DNA from: Isoetes taiwanensis
Lineage: Eukaryota; Streptophyta; Lycopodiopsida; Isoetales; Isoetaceae
DNA: 64,000 bases
Direction of reading: 5' to 3'
Assembly: GCA_021234155.1 (NCBI GenBank)
Contig: JAJEKV010000129.1
Coordinates: 188,001 to 252,000 of the forward strand
Position numbers and translations under genes: made by a program. Shown here in pieces: positions 37,961 through 48,569 of the stretch; within the stretch, counting starts at the first letter, position 1, and every line of letters starts with the position of its first letter. The notes beneath the pieces were generated by a model. The model searched no databases and was not told the DNA's origin. It was given only the letters and a program-made list of their open reading frames with translations.

Positions 37961-38293
37961 TCACAAGCTTTGATTAGAAAGATTTAAAGCTGTAATTCGT
38001 TTGCCCGTGCAAATGATCCCCGTCCAAGAACATGGATCAGTACCAGACACCCAGGTGTCTAGGGCACTGCCTGTTGAAGCTTGCAAAGCTTCCTTCAATT
38101 CCACCAAGAATCTTTCATCTTGAATAGCCTGGGTCCCCTTTCTGATACAAATCTTTCTTGAATCTGCTAATGGTAACGGATCTAGAGCCATATAATCCAA
38201 AGACCATGCCTCCCAAAAACGGTTGGAGGGCTTCGCCTCTTGGGGGTCACCATAGCCAGATGCTCTGTCTATATTGCCAGTTATCCGATTCAA
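37961..38293 (-). pseudogene. LRR receptor-type N-terminal fragment
   Basis: The minus strand encodes DERFLVELKEALQAS, then LDTWVSGTDPCSWTGIIC and ITALNLSNQSL. This is the LRRNT_2 cap (helix plus DPC.W.G..C) with the beginning of a first leucine-rich repeat, as in plant LRR receptor kinases and LRR proteins. It stops there, and no further LRRs or kinase are seen. It is a fragment, or a first exon whose continuation I cannot find. It is preceded by a ~170-bp repeat that also occurs at 42.6 kb. Confidence 0.6.
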
Positions 38294-38450
38294 ACATCAG
38301 TGGCCCACAAAGCAGGTGACCGCCGGTTCACGAGGGAACAATAGGTTTGGAGCGATCACCGACATATCCTAGGTATATTGCAACATATATCTAGGATATG
38401 CCCTGCAATTCACATCTGCTGAGGGTTTGCCCCTTAGGGGGGGTAACAAA
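38275..38450. repeat. dispersed repeat X, copy 1 (with hairpin)
   Basis: It shares CAGTTA.CCG.TTCAA.CAT, GCAGGTGACCG and the AATAGGTTT block with copy 2 at 42556-42720. It contains an inverted pair, CATATCCTAG (38363-38372) and CTAGGATATG (38391-38400). It is in the same orientation as copy 2. Confidence 0.7.
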
Positions 38451-38459
38451 AGAATTATG

Positions 38460-39200
38460 TTCTTTGTCCTTCCCATCACAATTATTAAAGCATAGGTCCA
38501 GCAACATAATGGGCCGCTATAAAAAATAAATCTACAAATAAAGAGTAGTTCTTTTGCAGACGAAACTTGAAAGACTCACAGTTAGAACTAGCTTTGGCTA
38601 TGGTTTTGCATGTTAGAAGCCAAGATGGAAGAAGCACCAGAAATCGACGTCATCTCCTATCTCCGGGTCTATTTTTTGGGGTCTTTTGGATAGGCTAAAA
38701 TTGCAAGAAAAGGTTGTAGGCCCGGTAGGCTTGCTTGTGATTGCATTCATAGAATAGACCTTGATAACCAAGGTCAAGAGCCAAGACGTTGGCTTAAACT
38801 GCCACCCTAAACTGCTAGTTGTGTTTTACAATGACTAAACGTCCCACTTATTTAATGACCTTTTGTTCCAAGTCACTTTTTTTCGTGATAAAGGGATGAA
38901 GCGTGAATTGCAGTTGCAAGTTTTCTATGGGATAGTGGAGTTTCATCTAGCCATGGACAGATTCCATTTGTTATAAATACAGTTAGAATAAGATGATAAT
39001 AGAAATAATAATAATATGATACTTCATTTCTGGTACCAATATGTACAAAGAGAGTGTACACCGTTGATTTTTGTAATAATATACAAAGAAAATTCTTACA
39101 GCTATAGACGCCTCATACTGGTTGGGCGTGGTTAACCCTGCTGAAAGACTACATATTTATCCAACAAGGGATGGAGCTAAAGGTGTTCAGTCTCAATATG
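38460..39200. other. no recognisable gene
   Basis: AT-rich, with no coding domain seen. Confidence 0.4.
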
Positions 39201-39217
39201 AACTCCTTTAACATATA

Positions 39218-39600
39218 CAAGCATATCTTTCAGCACCACGGGGCACAATTGTCACTAAAATCTCTGATGCATTGGAAAGGCCAAGGTTCTCAATTGTATC
39301 TCCAACACCAACTCTAAGCCTCGTGTGACGATACGAATCAGGTGCTCCAGATCCAATTAAGTTAATGTGAGAGGCTACATTCTTTTATTGCCACAGGCGT
39401 GTCCGCATCAGCATTTGTTAAATTGATGAAGACGTTAAAACCAGTCACCCTTGATCTAAGAACCTCCAACCCAATGCTTAGTACTTCTTCTGATTGTTTT
39501 TCCTATTAGTGAATGCTTCTGGGGGTCGCTTGACAATAACCTTAAACGGAACCCCCTTCATTATGTTTTCTTCAGCTTCAATTCCAGGGCCATACTGTGG
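39218..39600 (-). pseudogene. polyphenol oxidase (tyrosinase) C-terminal KFDV-domain remnant
   Basis: In three frames the minus strand reads KGVPFKVIVKRPPEAF, then VLSIGLEVLRSRVTGFNVFI, then TRLRVGVGDTIENLG and ASEILVTIVPRG. This matches in order the KFDV domain of plant polyphenol oxidases: the V.V.RP opening, the EVL..EG...R...F.KFDV.IN core, and the T.LRLGL.DLLEDL...VVTLVPR end. In PPO this domain shields the copper site before processing in the plastid. The copper-binding tyrosinase domain is not seen, and two frameshifts break the region. The identification is by remembered family pattern. Confidence 0.65.
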
Positions 39601-39609
39601 AATGTCTTC

Positions 39610-41500
39610 AAGCAGATGATCTCTTGGTCCACATCATCACAGGCAATGCACTCAATGCAAAGAACAAGCGATCCACATCGATTTCGGTTGGGGCCACGTG
39701 GCTTGGCAAAACACCTTAGTGCACTTGTTGGATATTGCTGGCTGATCACAAGACCTGTAAATGTTTGTTGTATCACCAGTTAAAGAAAACAAATGTGTAT
39801 GTGTATGTGTCTGAAGGGCAGATAGAAAATTCAAAATATGAACAGAATGGAGTTCTAGAGGCAAATTGTTGCATTACAATAAGTTTGTCAAAAGAGACAG
39901 TTGCTTTTCTATATTGCCAATTTGTGTATGAATTCCAATATCTATACTGCTTATTTCTTGTTAAGGTTTCATAATTCTTTTGTGTAGATCATAGTCCTTG
40001 TAGCTTAGGAGCTACTGCTAACTTGTAAACCAGATTCGTTTGCAGTACCACACAATTTTATACCCCTATGGATACAAATAATTTTTTTCTTTGCAACCTG
40101 TCGTGGCATAAACAATTTATTCTATGATTCCAATGAGGTTAGATGGAAAGGTGTTATCCGATACTTATGGCCAATAAGTTAAAGGGATATAAGTTTGACT
40201 TTTCTTTAAATAAAAGTGGTACAGTTTTAAATCGATTTGATGTGGCCTAATAGATAAAATCTCATACCTTGACTAATCATTCACGATTATCAAATCAAAT
40301 GTCTAGCAAACAAAATTTGGTAACTTACAATATTGTACATAAATGCCCACCAAAGGTTTTGCTTAATCTTATCTTGCTCAATTGTATTGCATCTACTACC
40401 TGTATTAAACATAAAAGCCATGTTTGAAAGATGTACAAAGATGAAACTACGATAGGAAAGTGAAATCATCAGGTTTCAACGCTGCGACATCTGCAGAAAA
40501 GAGTGTTCAATTGTTTGATCGGTGTTAAAGTATGTTTATTGTCAAGGTAGAAAAATAGATAAAGAGGCTTCTCCAAGCGACCATGCACATTGGGTGATTC
40601 ATCCAGGAACTTCTTATCTTCCTTGTCATAAGCCTCCTTGCTACAAAGTATGCTGGGCCAGGTTTTCATGCTTGGTGAATATCGTATGTATAATCCAGGA
40701 AAAGTGCCTGATTCTAGTTGTTTAAGATGTTCATTGCAACAAATGCCAAAACTGAAAATAATTTAAGTGAGTTAATCTTAAAGGCATCTTTTCATCATTT
40801 TCTGGATCATACCTTAATGTAAAATGGTGATCAAATAAAAATGCCCAACTTATGCTTCTATTCCTTCTCGACCATCTTTTTTCGCACCTCCAGGGCATGC
40901 ACAATGAGTCATATTGCTAAACCTGGTAAAATTATGCTTGAGAAAAGTAATGTGGCTAGCCCCCTAGCCAAAAAAGAAATGTTTCTTTGGAATGGAATAT
41001 GACCGACAATCAAAAGAATGATGCTAAGCGGTCATTGAATATCTTTGCCCCATCACCATATTCCTCCACAAATCCCATGTCATCATTTATGGCTTAACTT
41101 ATCATACATTTTGTCACTCTCTCTTGAGTCATCCGATGGCACGGAGCATAATCATTTTAGCTGAAGATTAAAGCAAGCCATCTTTGTGAATTGAAGAAAA
41201 TACTTAGTCAACAATTGGTCAATAAATAAAGTTACCGGGTGATCTTGTTAGTGGGGCCACATTTCACCTCACACATGAGGATAACGTGCTTCTTTGCATG
41301 CATGAAAGATGGGAATAGCTGCCAATAACATTTGTGGAAACCTCTCATCTTTGTCTTAGTCACTCCCCTCTTCGGGTAATAATGTGATAAAAGTGCTTGT
41401 AGTCCGAAGTACATAAACAATCTATAAAATGCATAAGGCACTCAAACCGAAGCGAAGAGCTTCGTGTCCATCTCTATGAGTTCATGCAACATATAAACCA
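39610..41500. other. mostly anonymous, possible eroded gene
   Basis: Only short frames are present. A minus-strand frame at 40669-40469 reads SKEAYDKEDKKFLDESPNVH, which looks coding-like but is not recognised. A (GTGTAT)-like short repeat lies at 39790. Confidence 0.35.
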
Positions 41501-41516
41501 TGTAATTTGTACTGGT

Positions 41517-41705
41517 ATATTTTATCTCTCATCGGGACAACTGATGCTACATCACTAAAGCAAAGCGACAACACCGGCCATGGCAATACCAACATGTACT
41601 TGTGCAAGTGCTGCAGCATCATTTATACCATCACCAACCATCGCGACATTCTTATTCTTTATCTTCAGCTGTTTTATAATCTCAGCTTTCTCAGCGGGCT
41701 TTGTG
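41517..41705 (-). pseudogene. copper-type P1B-ATPase fragment
   Basis: The minus strand reads [13 protein letters not shown], then [26 protein letters not shown] and, after a frameshift, SDVASVVPMRDKIYQ. GDGINDA is the invariant hinge motif of P-type ATPases. The KP..K...I..L and DVG.AM.G surroundings fit the heavy-metal (HMA/PAA-like) copper transporters. An upstream piece at 42420-42305 (VGELQMMGFDVV) may be the preceding part, since these enzymes have L..MG..VVMLTGD there. No DKTGT or CPx motif was found, so this is a fragment. Confidence 0.65.
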
Positions 41706-42555
41706 TTTGCATACACCTAGCATAAACTTATTTTCTAAACAATTACAAACTATTGTCGCTACAGGAATATTTATGTACAAACAGAGAATGCTATCAAATA
41801 CATTAAACTCCAATGCAATGCAGGGGGAATGCACCTCTAGTTCTTGTCCCAAATTCTCGGTAACGTTTTCCATATTTCAGTATGAACTTCATAGCCACGG
41901 TCTAAGAAGAAAAATCAACTCCTAAACTCCTAGATCACCACATAAAGCAACAAATGTACAAAATACATGTCCAGTATATTTTCATCTTCCTTTATAAACC
42001 TTGTGAAAGGATCCCTCTCAATGACATGGTAGTTTTCTATCCCCATGAGATATAAGGACATCAGAAGTATAAGGTTGGGTTCATTTCTAGACCCCTTCGT
42101 CTTAGGGAGCTTTGCTTTGTTCCTTGCAATAAATGTGCACAAGGTGACCAAATTAACAAGGAAAGGAGGAAGAGGATAAAGAAAGAATAGAGAACAAGGT
42201 GTAATACAATAGCCCAAGCAGCAGAAATCGTGACCCAGTTATGCAATGCACTGGTTAAATGCCCAGTTAGACAACACCTGGTTAAAGGCCTACAGGTCGA
42301 TTTCCTCTGTTATGTATCCTCTGGCCATATTTGAGCAGATACAACATCAAAGCCCATCATTTGGAGCTCACCAACTATGCTCTTATCAGTAACCGACATG
42401 CTCTGCCATGAACGATCGACATCATAGCCTTATTTCTAGACTGTTCCTGCTGCCAGCAGCTCTGTAGTATGCCGAAAACCCTAAATCTGGATTCCGTACC
42501 AAAGATCCGCCAGAAATAAGGAATGCAAGATTGGAGATTCGTCTGTCTTCCCACT

Positions 42556-42720
42556 CCCAGTTAGCCGGTTCAAGCATCCCTGACCCACAACGCAGGTGAC
42601 CGAGCATTTACAGGGAAGAATAGGTTTTTAGCAGTCACCAGGGATATTCTAGCATATACCTAGAATATGCCAAAAACCCACATAAACAAGGGTCCCCTGG
42701 GGGCAACCCAAAAATCAAGA
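42556..42720. repeat. dispersed repeat X, copy 2 (with hairpin)
   Basis: It matches copy 1 at 38275-38450 in the same orientation. Its inverted pair, ATATTCTAG (42644-42652) and CTAGAATAT (42660-42668), occupies the same place as in copy 1. One base pair has changed on both sides. Confidence 0.7.
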
Positions 42721-42724
42721 AGTA

Positions 42725-44100
42725 AAAAATGTACATAGCAACTCCGGCTGCCTGCGCTTAAAAACGAGCAAATCCCACATCCAAAATAAACCTAGAAAAA
42801 CATGATCCCAAGCGGATGCTTCATATGTTCCTTCCCCTTCTGACCAAAAATACCTAGGTCTCCTACTTTTGAAGGATCTGAAGTATCTGGGCAGTCCGAA
42901 TCCTGCAAAAGGCAAAACAATTCGACATTATTATCTTGATGGTCGATTGTAAGCTGCTGTTGCAGATGCATTTAGAGTAACTTATAGAATGGAAAAGTAA
43001 CTTACTTACGTACCTCACAGCATATCAGGCTGGCTCAGGAATAGACGGTGACGTCATATGCCATGGCCGAGGGATCTGCATCTTGCTTCTTATATAGAAT
43101 GGAGAGAAAAAATTCACTGTGTCCAAAGGTCTTCTTCCAGACCTGAGATGGCGAAACTGAGAAAACTTGCACCTTCCAAAACCTTCTGCGGCAGCTTCCA
43201 CTAAGTCCTGAAACCAACTGGCGATTGCCATAGAAACAACACGCCAGGAAACCTGCTAGTCTTCTGTGCCTTTTGGCTTCTTCTATTATATCTGACAAAC
43301 CGATTGGCAAGATTGGTGCTTGCTCTTTCTTCAACCGGCAACCAAGGTACCGATGGGCTTGACTGGTGCTCGCTCTTCCTTTTTATATCAGCATAAAGAA
43401 CACTCTAGATCATTCCAAACCTCTGAAATCGATGATTCTAGAGGTCGATGACTCTAGAGGACTGGGGCATGTTAACATTTAGATGCTTACACGTATACAC
43501 TCCTGGTTTGTCTTTCCAGAAGGTTCGACAACCAGCTTCCAGAACAACCTCAACTTGTTTTATACCTGCTTGAATTCTTATATTGCCACATGTCTTTGGA
43601 CCATTGAAATTCTAAATATATTTAAGCTAGGCCCTTACCTCCTCTATTACAATTATATATTAGAGATATGTAATAGTTGTAAATGGGTAATGGGCATATA
43701 AGAGTGTAAATGTAGCTATTGACTTGTCCTATTGGCTCCAAGTTAAACAAAGTGTTGTCGCACAAAGGGTTGCCCTCATGGAGGGGAATAGATGAAATGA
43801 GATTTAGCAATACAATCATGCTCTTATATGGATGGCATCTACACATGCTTTGATAGCTGAAACACTATTCTTCTTATTTGTCATGCGAATTTTTCAACTA
43901 TCATTGTACTTAAATTAATTGTTGTTTCGATCAATTCATGGAAAATTAATGGGGGCTTTCCAGTCAATAAGTGTAGCGTGACAATACCCAAAGGCTATAT
44001 GTCTGACTGCATATGGAAACAACCACTGTTGTTGTGCTATAGATCAATGTAAGCAAATGCATGCACTAGGATTGTGCCTTATGTCTGTGAACAACATATT
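42725..44100. other. repeat-rich, no recognisable gene
   Basis: A minus-strand frame at 43334-43035 reads LPIGLSDIIEEAKRHRRLAG and is not recognised. TCTAGAGG/TTCTAGAGG units near 43405-43460 and TAGATGCTTACACGT at about 43480 resemble the 36.1-36.6 kb cluster. GGGTTGCCCTC at about 43768 resembles GGAGGGTTGCCCTCC at 37323. Related repeat families therefore lie on both sides of this region. Confidence 0.4.
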
Positions 44101-44506
44101 TCTTGACAATGCTTCTGAGCTAAGAAGCCAGCCATGCAGAGCTAAGAACCCTATAGAGTAGGGCTGAGACACAGGCACAGGAGATACAAGAGCTCCGAGC
44201 AACCATTACCCAGCAAGCCAGGGGCCTCCATGACGAGGTCCATGAACAATTCTGGCGAGCGTGCAGTGAGTTGGCCAAGCGGCGAGAGATTTCAACAAGA
44301 GCTAGGCTCGGGCTCAGGCGGCAGAGGCCGCAACAGGGGCGGACAAGCACACATGTTCCACGCCCACCACGGTCGCCAAGCGAATGAGGCCAGACACCAC
44401 CGCTCCATCTCGCGCACACCACACCGCGCCCCCTTGCGTGAGAACAGCCCCTGCGCTCGGACGGCGAGGCCACGACCGGGGCGGCTAATGTTGCCCCCGC
44501 CTTTCG

Positions 44507-44884
44507 GTGAGCGGCGAGGAGCGGGGCCGCCGGCGTCATAATGTGGTGGTACGTGGACTCTCGGAGGAGGCAGGAGAGGATCTCACCAAGCGCATCCAGG
44601 ATCAGATCTTATCTCGCATGGCATTTCAGAATGCAGTGCACATTGTTCGAGCAAGCCGCCTTGGGGCTCAACGCACAGATCGCCCGCGCGTTGTCGCCTT
44701 CACGGTGGCAGACATGCGAGTGCGTGAGGCAATTCTGCGTCAGAGTAGGCAATTGAAGGGGACTACTCTGTATGTCGACCAGGATCTTACTCCGATGCAA
44801 CAGAGTCCGGGCCGCCAGCTCAAGTCGTGGACGCCCGTCGCCGAGGGGTGCCGCAGCCTGGTCCGAGGCAAGCCGCATTTTTAG
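44507..44884 (+). pseudogene. LINE ORF1, RRM-like domain
   Basis: It reads RRHNVVVRGLSEEAGEDL, then VHIVRASRLGAQ, RPRVVAFTVADMRVREAIL and TTLYVDQDLTPMQQ. These are the RRM-like and C-terminal blocks of L1-type ORF1 proteins, which bind the LINE RNA. A degraded N-terminal part (QELRATITQQARGLHDEVHE, coiled-coil-like) lies in another frame at 44180-44330. Confidence 0.72.
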
Positions 44885-45079
44885 GCCGGGCGCTGCAGAG
44901 GTCACCGACGCAATACGCCAAGCTGCCGCCACTTCAAGCACGCCACCGCCCCTAATCGCACCTCTCGCTCCCTCGCCGCTTCAACCTCCCCCGGTGACCT
45001 TTGCTCAGCGCCGCTGCTCTCCCCCGCAACCGGAACATATCATCGAGCGTCTACATCAAATGCCAACAAATAAGAACTG

Positions 45080-45900
45080 TGCCTCCGGATGGTATCTTGG
45101 AACTGTCGGGGCTTCCCTTGGCAGAAAGGGGAGAGTCTCAACTCTATTGCACCAGATATGGATCTCATTTTCCTCATGGAAACATGGGAACATGCGAGAA
45201 CCTGAGGCTTAGAACCTCGGGGGCTATCGCATTTTTCGGTGTTCAATGAGTGCACAAAAAAGCGAGGGCATGGCGGGGTTGTTACTGCTACTATCGTGCA
45301 ACCTTGGGGCATTCGGTCTCAACGCACAAAAGCAGGTGTACAATCGATACTTGTGGGTGCTGGCGTGATGACATGGCGATGGCGACATTCTCTTCATAGC
45401 GACATGCCACTTTCCACATCGCCGAAACAACTTTTATAACACTCATTCGGATATGGATAGATTGGAGCCCTATGTCGATCTATATGATGACATACAGCAG
45501 CACAAACAGTTGGGCAAGGTTATGTTGCTTGGCGACTTTAATGCATGTACAGGAGCCGAGAAGGTCCCAAAATTTGAGCCCCTGGTAGAGGACGTCTTGC
45601 AGTTGAACCCCGCAGAGGTGGCTTAGTCAAGGGTGTCAGACGACAACCATATTTCGTGCTATGGCAGGCAGTTGTTGTTGCTGGGTAGTATCTTTGACCT
45701 GGTTATTTGTAATGGGTTGGCACAATGGCCATCTTCTAGCTGCTGCACTTGTAGACAGGAGAACCAAGGGGGCGGCTCCAGTGTGATAGATTATCTCTTT
45801 GGTTGAGGAGCAGGATCGCACTGGTTAGCCATTTTCCATTGGAGCAGACACTCGGGGCGAGGAAGTGGACTCGGACCACCGACCCTTTGTTTGTGCATCT
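45080..45900 (+). pseudogene. LINE endonuclease remnant
   Basis: This is an EEP endonuclease in several frames: a start around SWNCRGFP, a Met-Glu-Thr-Trp block (METWEH) near 45178, KVMLLGDFNACTG near 45520, SSVIDYLFG near 45780 and VDSDHRPFV near 45869. Stops and frameshifts separate the blocks. All catalytic motifs can still be recognised. Confidence 0.82.
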
Positions 45901-46439
45901 TCATTGGCAAGCTCCCCGTGCATCTACTGCCTCAACACCCCAGGTGCCCCGGTATTGCACTGGACTACCACCGATGCGAGGGACCTATGCTTTCCTGCTT
46001 TCGAGCATGACACTGGCGGGACGCTGCAACTCCCCACACTTCAACGGCAATCTGCAGGTGACTCACCTACGCCGGACGGTGGCGAGAGGTGCTTTGGGAG
46101 AGGCCGCTCACGGCGAACCTCGGGCGCTACCACATTCCCCCGCAATAGGTGGTTCGATGATGAGTGTTGGGAGCTCAAGCACACACTCCGGCAAGTCACT
46201 GATCCCACCTCCCGCCCACAGACCATCAGCCAATACCGCCGTCCTCAAGTACAAGAAAGCCACATATCTCGTGAGCATCGAAGAGCAGATGTTTGGTCTC
46301 TGGATCGGCACCCCAAGACATTACGGAGAAGGGTCTTGAGCAAGGCACGCGACCCCACGGGGAACATCACCTCGAGCACCGGGTGCAGTGCTTTGCGGCT
46401 TTGCGACCGGCTCGGGGCGGACACCGATCCCTCCACGGA

Positions 46440-47278
46440 TAGGCATGGCTCACGGTCATCCACGGAAGGGGATGTCATCATGGGCCTACAGCGTCTAGCT
46501 AATGGGAAGGCGGCAGATCTAGATGGCATCGCAGGCGAGAACTTACGAAATGGTGGGCCTCCCGGTGCACGTTCTCACGGCATTATTCAACAAAGCATTG
46601 CAAGAAGGCTTCCCTCCACAGTGGACCACTAGTAGAGTTGTGCCCATATACAAGGCAGGGGACCCTCAATGCCCGACCAACTATCGTACTATTATGGTAA
46701 GCTCTCTCTTTGCAAAAGCTGTTATGGCATCCTTGGCGGTGACAATATGGGCAGAGGAGGAGGCGGTGTGTGCGAGCTCTCACACAGGCAGGTTTTCAGC
46801 CCAGGCATTCCACCATTGATCATATCTTCACTCTGCGCACATTGATTGAGGATAGCAGGAATCACCGACAAAACCTGTACTGTTGTTTCGTGGATTTTGC
46901 AAAAGCTTTTGACACAGTGCCCCCGGACGGGGTTATGAATGGGGCTAGCGGCGGTGGGGACTCCCCTTGACTTGCAGAATGCAGTGTATAGGCTATACGA
47001 GGCATGCTCAGGCCGTATCACGTCGTCAGGACAGCTGGTAATCAGTAGTATTGGAGTGCGTCAGGGTTGCCCCCTCTCCCCCACACTCTTTGGCCTGTAC
47101 ATTGACCAGCTGGAAGATTGGCTCTCTGAGCATGGAAGTGCGGGCGCCCATCTCATGCATCACACAATCCGACAACTCATGTATGCTGACGATGTCAACC
47201 TCCTAGCCTATACTCCAGAGGGCATGCAACGTCACCTGGATGCTCTTGACACTTTTTGCCGATTCACCGGCATGTAAG
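46440..47278 (+). pseudogene. LINE reverse transcriptase remnant
   Basis: The blocks in order are RLANGKAADLDGIAGENL, PPQWTTSRVVPIYKAGDP, QAGFQPRHSTIDHIFTLR, CCFVDFAKAFDTVPP, GVRQGCPLSPTLFGLYIDQL and LMYADDVNLLAY, with the catalytic YADD at 47182-47193. At least three frameshifts separate them. The frame ends in TAA at 47276, just before the thumb region continues. Confidence 0.88.
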
Positions 47279-47283
47279 TTAAC

Positions 47284-48376
47284 TTGGCCAAAACTAGGGT
47301 GCTGCTAGTTTCATCATCCCGCCAGCCAAGGCTTCCCTCATTCACTTACCAGGGACAGGATGTAGAGGTGGCTCCGACCTACAAGTACTTGGGGATCGGG
47401 TTCTCTTCTACCACCCATTGGGATGCTGCCATCAGGTTGCGGGTCACGGCAGGTTGGAAAGCACTATATGCCATGCAGAACAACGGCCACAAGGCAGAGT
47501 TGTATGTCTGGGGCCACCAGTCACACTTATTTCGAGCATTGGTCGAGCTAGTCTTTTTATATGGGGCAGAAGTGTGGGGTCCAGTGATATCCCTCAAAAT
47601 CTGGAATGACCTCGAGCAGGTGCAGAAAGCCTTCTTGGCACGTGCTCTTGGGGTAAAGTCCACAGTTCCATACCAGATCCTACTCCAAGAGAGGTTTTCT
47701 ACCCCTTCAGCGGGCTGCATTGGAACGCCATATCATTTACTTCCAGAAGGTGGTCGCTATGGGTGATACATGTTTGCCCAACCTTGCTTTGGCCATGGCG
47801 ATGGGTCCCCAATGCTTGAAAGCCTGCTGGAAGGACAAGCAAGCTCAGTGGTTCTCACGCTGGGGTGTACAGGCAAACAGATGCGTACACGTAAGGACAA
47901 AGAAAGATCACAAGGCACTTAAGTTGTACCTAGATGCTACTTTCCTTCGCAAGCTCTGGGATGCAGATGCTCTGACGCACATTAAGCTAGCACACTATCA
48001 GCAGCAAGTCAATCCCAGGCCCACGAGAGGCCCACACCAGTACCTGTATACCCAGTTGCCCATGAAGAAGCGCAGACTTATAGCTTCCATTTGCACGGGT
48101 GCACATCGCCTCCGCATTGAGACAGGACGTTGGGCTCAGGAAGCACGAGAGCAAAGGCTTTGCCAGTGTTGCCACCAGGGCGCCATTGAGGATGAATATC
48201 ATGCCCTCCAGATTTGCCCAGCGTTTGCCCATATCAGAGAGCGATATGTTCGATTACTAGTGCCTGGCCAACCGTTGCATGAGTTATTGAATACGGCGTC
48301 AGTGGGTTTGTTGGGGTCATACCTCCAGGAGGTTATGGATGCACGGACTCAGCTGTGTCTTCCGGGACGGTATTGA
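47284..48376 (+). pseudogene. LINE ORF2 thumb and Cys/His C-terminal region
   Basis: It continues the reverse transcriptase with LAKTRVLLV, APTYKYLGIGFSS and LFLYGAEVWGP, then changes frame at about 47720. The rest reads RLRIETGRWAQEAREQRLC and the Cys/His cluster CQCC...DEYHALQIC. This is the same C-terminal layout as the minus-strand LINE at 7.2-8.0 kb, so the two elements belong to related families. Confidence 0.82.
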
Positions 48377-48435
48377 ACTGTCCTACACAATTGTACAGCA
48401 TGTCAGCAGACCTATTACTGCTAAGGTTTTTCCCT

Positions 48436-48464
48436 CGAAAACCCTTCGGGGCGGGGGTTTTTTT
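48436..48464 (+). other. 3'-UTR stem-loop of the LINE
   Basis: CGAAAACCC pairs with the GGGTTTTTT about 10 nt later, about 80 nt before the (TTCTA)n tail. In other LINEs a 3' stem-loop is recognised by the reverse transcriptase. That role here is inference. Confidence 0.4.
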
Positions 48465-48542
48465 AATCCTGTCAGTGATACGCTTGCTGCTCTCTTTTTT
48501 GTTTGGGTCGCATAGGCCAGTCGGTCTCCGTGGACGCTAAAA

Positions 48543-48566
48543 ATCTATTCTATTCTATTCTATTCT
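48543..48566 (+). repeat. (TTCTA)n tail of the LINE
   Basis: Four to five copies of TTCTA end the element where a poly(A) would be expected. Confidence 0.85.
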
Positions 48567-48569
48567 GAA

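Larger units (their letters stand above)
44120..48566 (+). mobile_element. GC-rich LINE with (TTCTA)n tail
   Basis: ORF1, endonuclease, reverse transcriptase and Cys/His region follow in order on the plus strand. The element ends in a pentanucleotide array at 48543-48566. It is much richer in G and C than its surroundings. All protein blocks are present, so it is nearly full-length, but many frameshifts and stops show it is inactive. The 5' end is approximate, and no target duplication was found. Confidence 0.88.

Noticed and set aside
42556-42720. tRNA-derived SINE (B-box-like GGTTCAAGCATCC)
   Set aside because: There is no A-box at the right distance and no poly(A) tail or TSD.
38275-42720. 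Copies of repeat X as LTRs of one element
   Set aside because: There is no primer site, polypurine tract, target duplication or retroelement protein between them.
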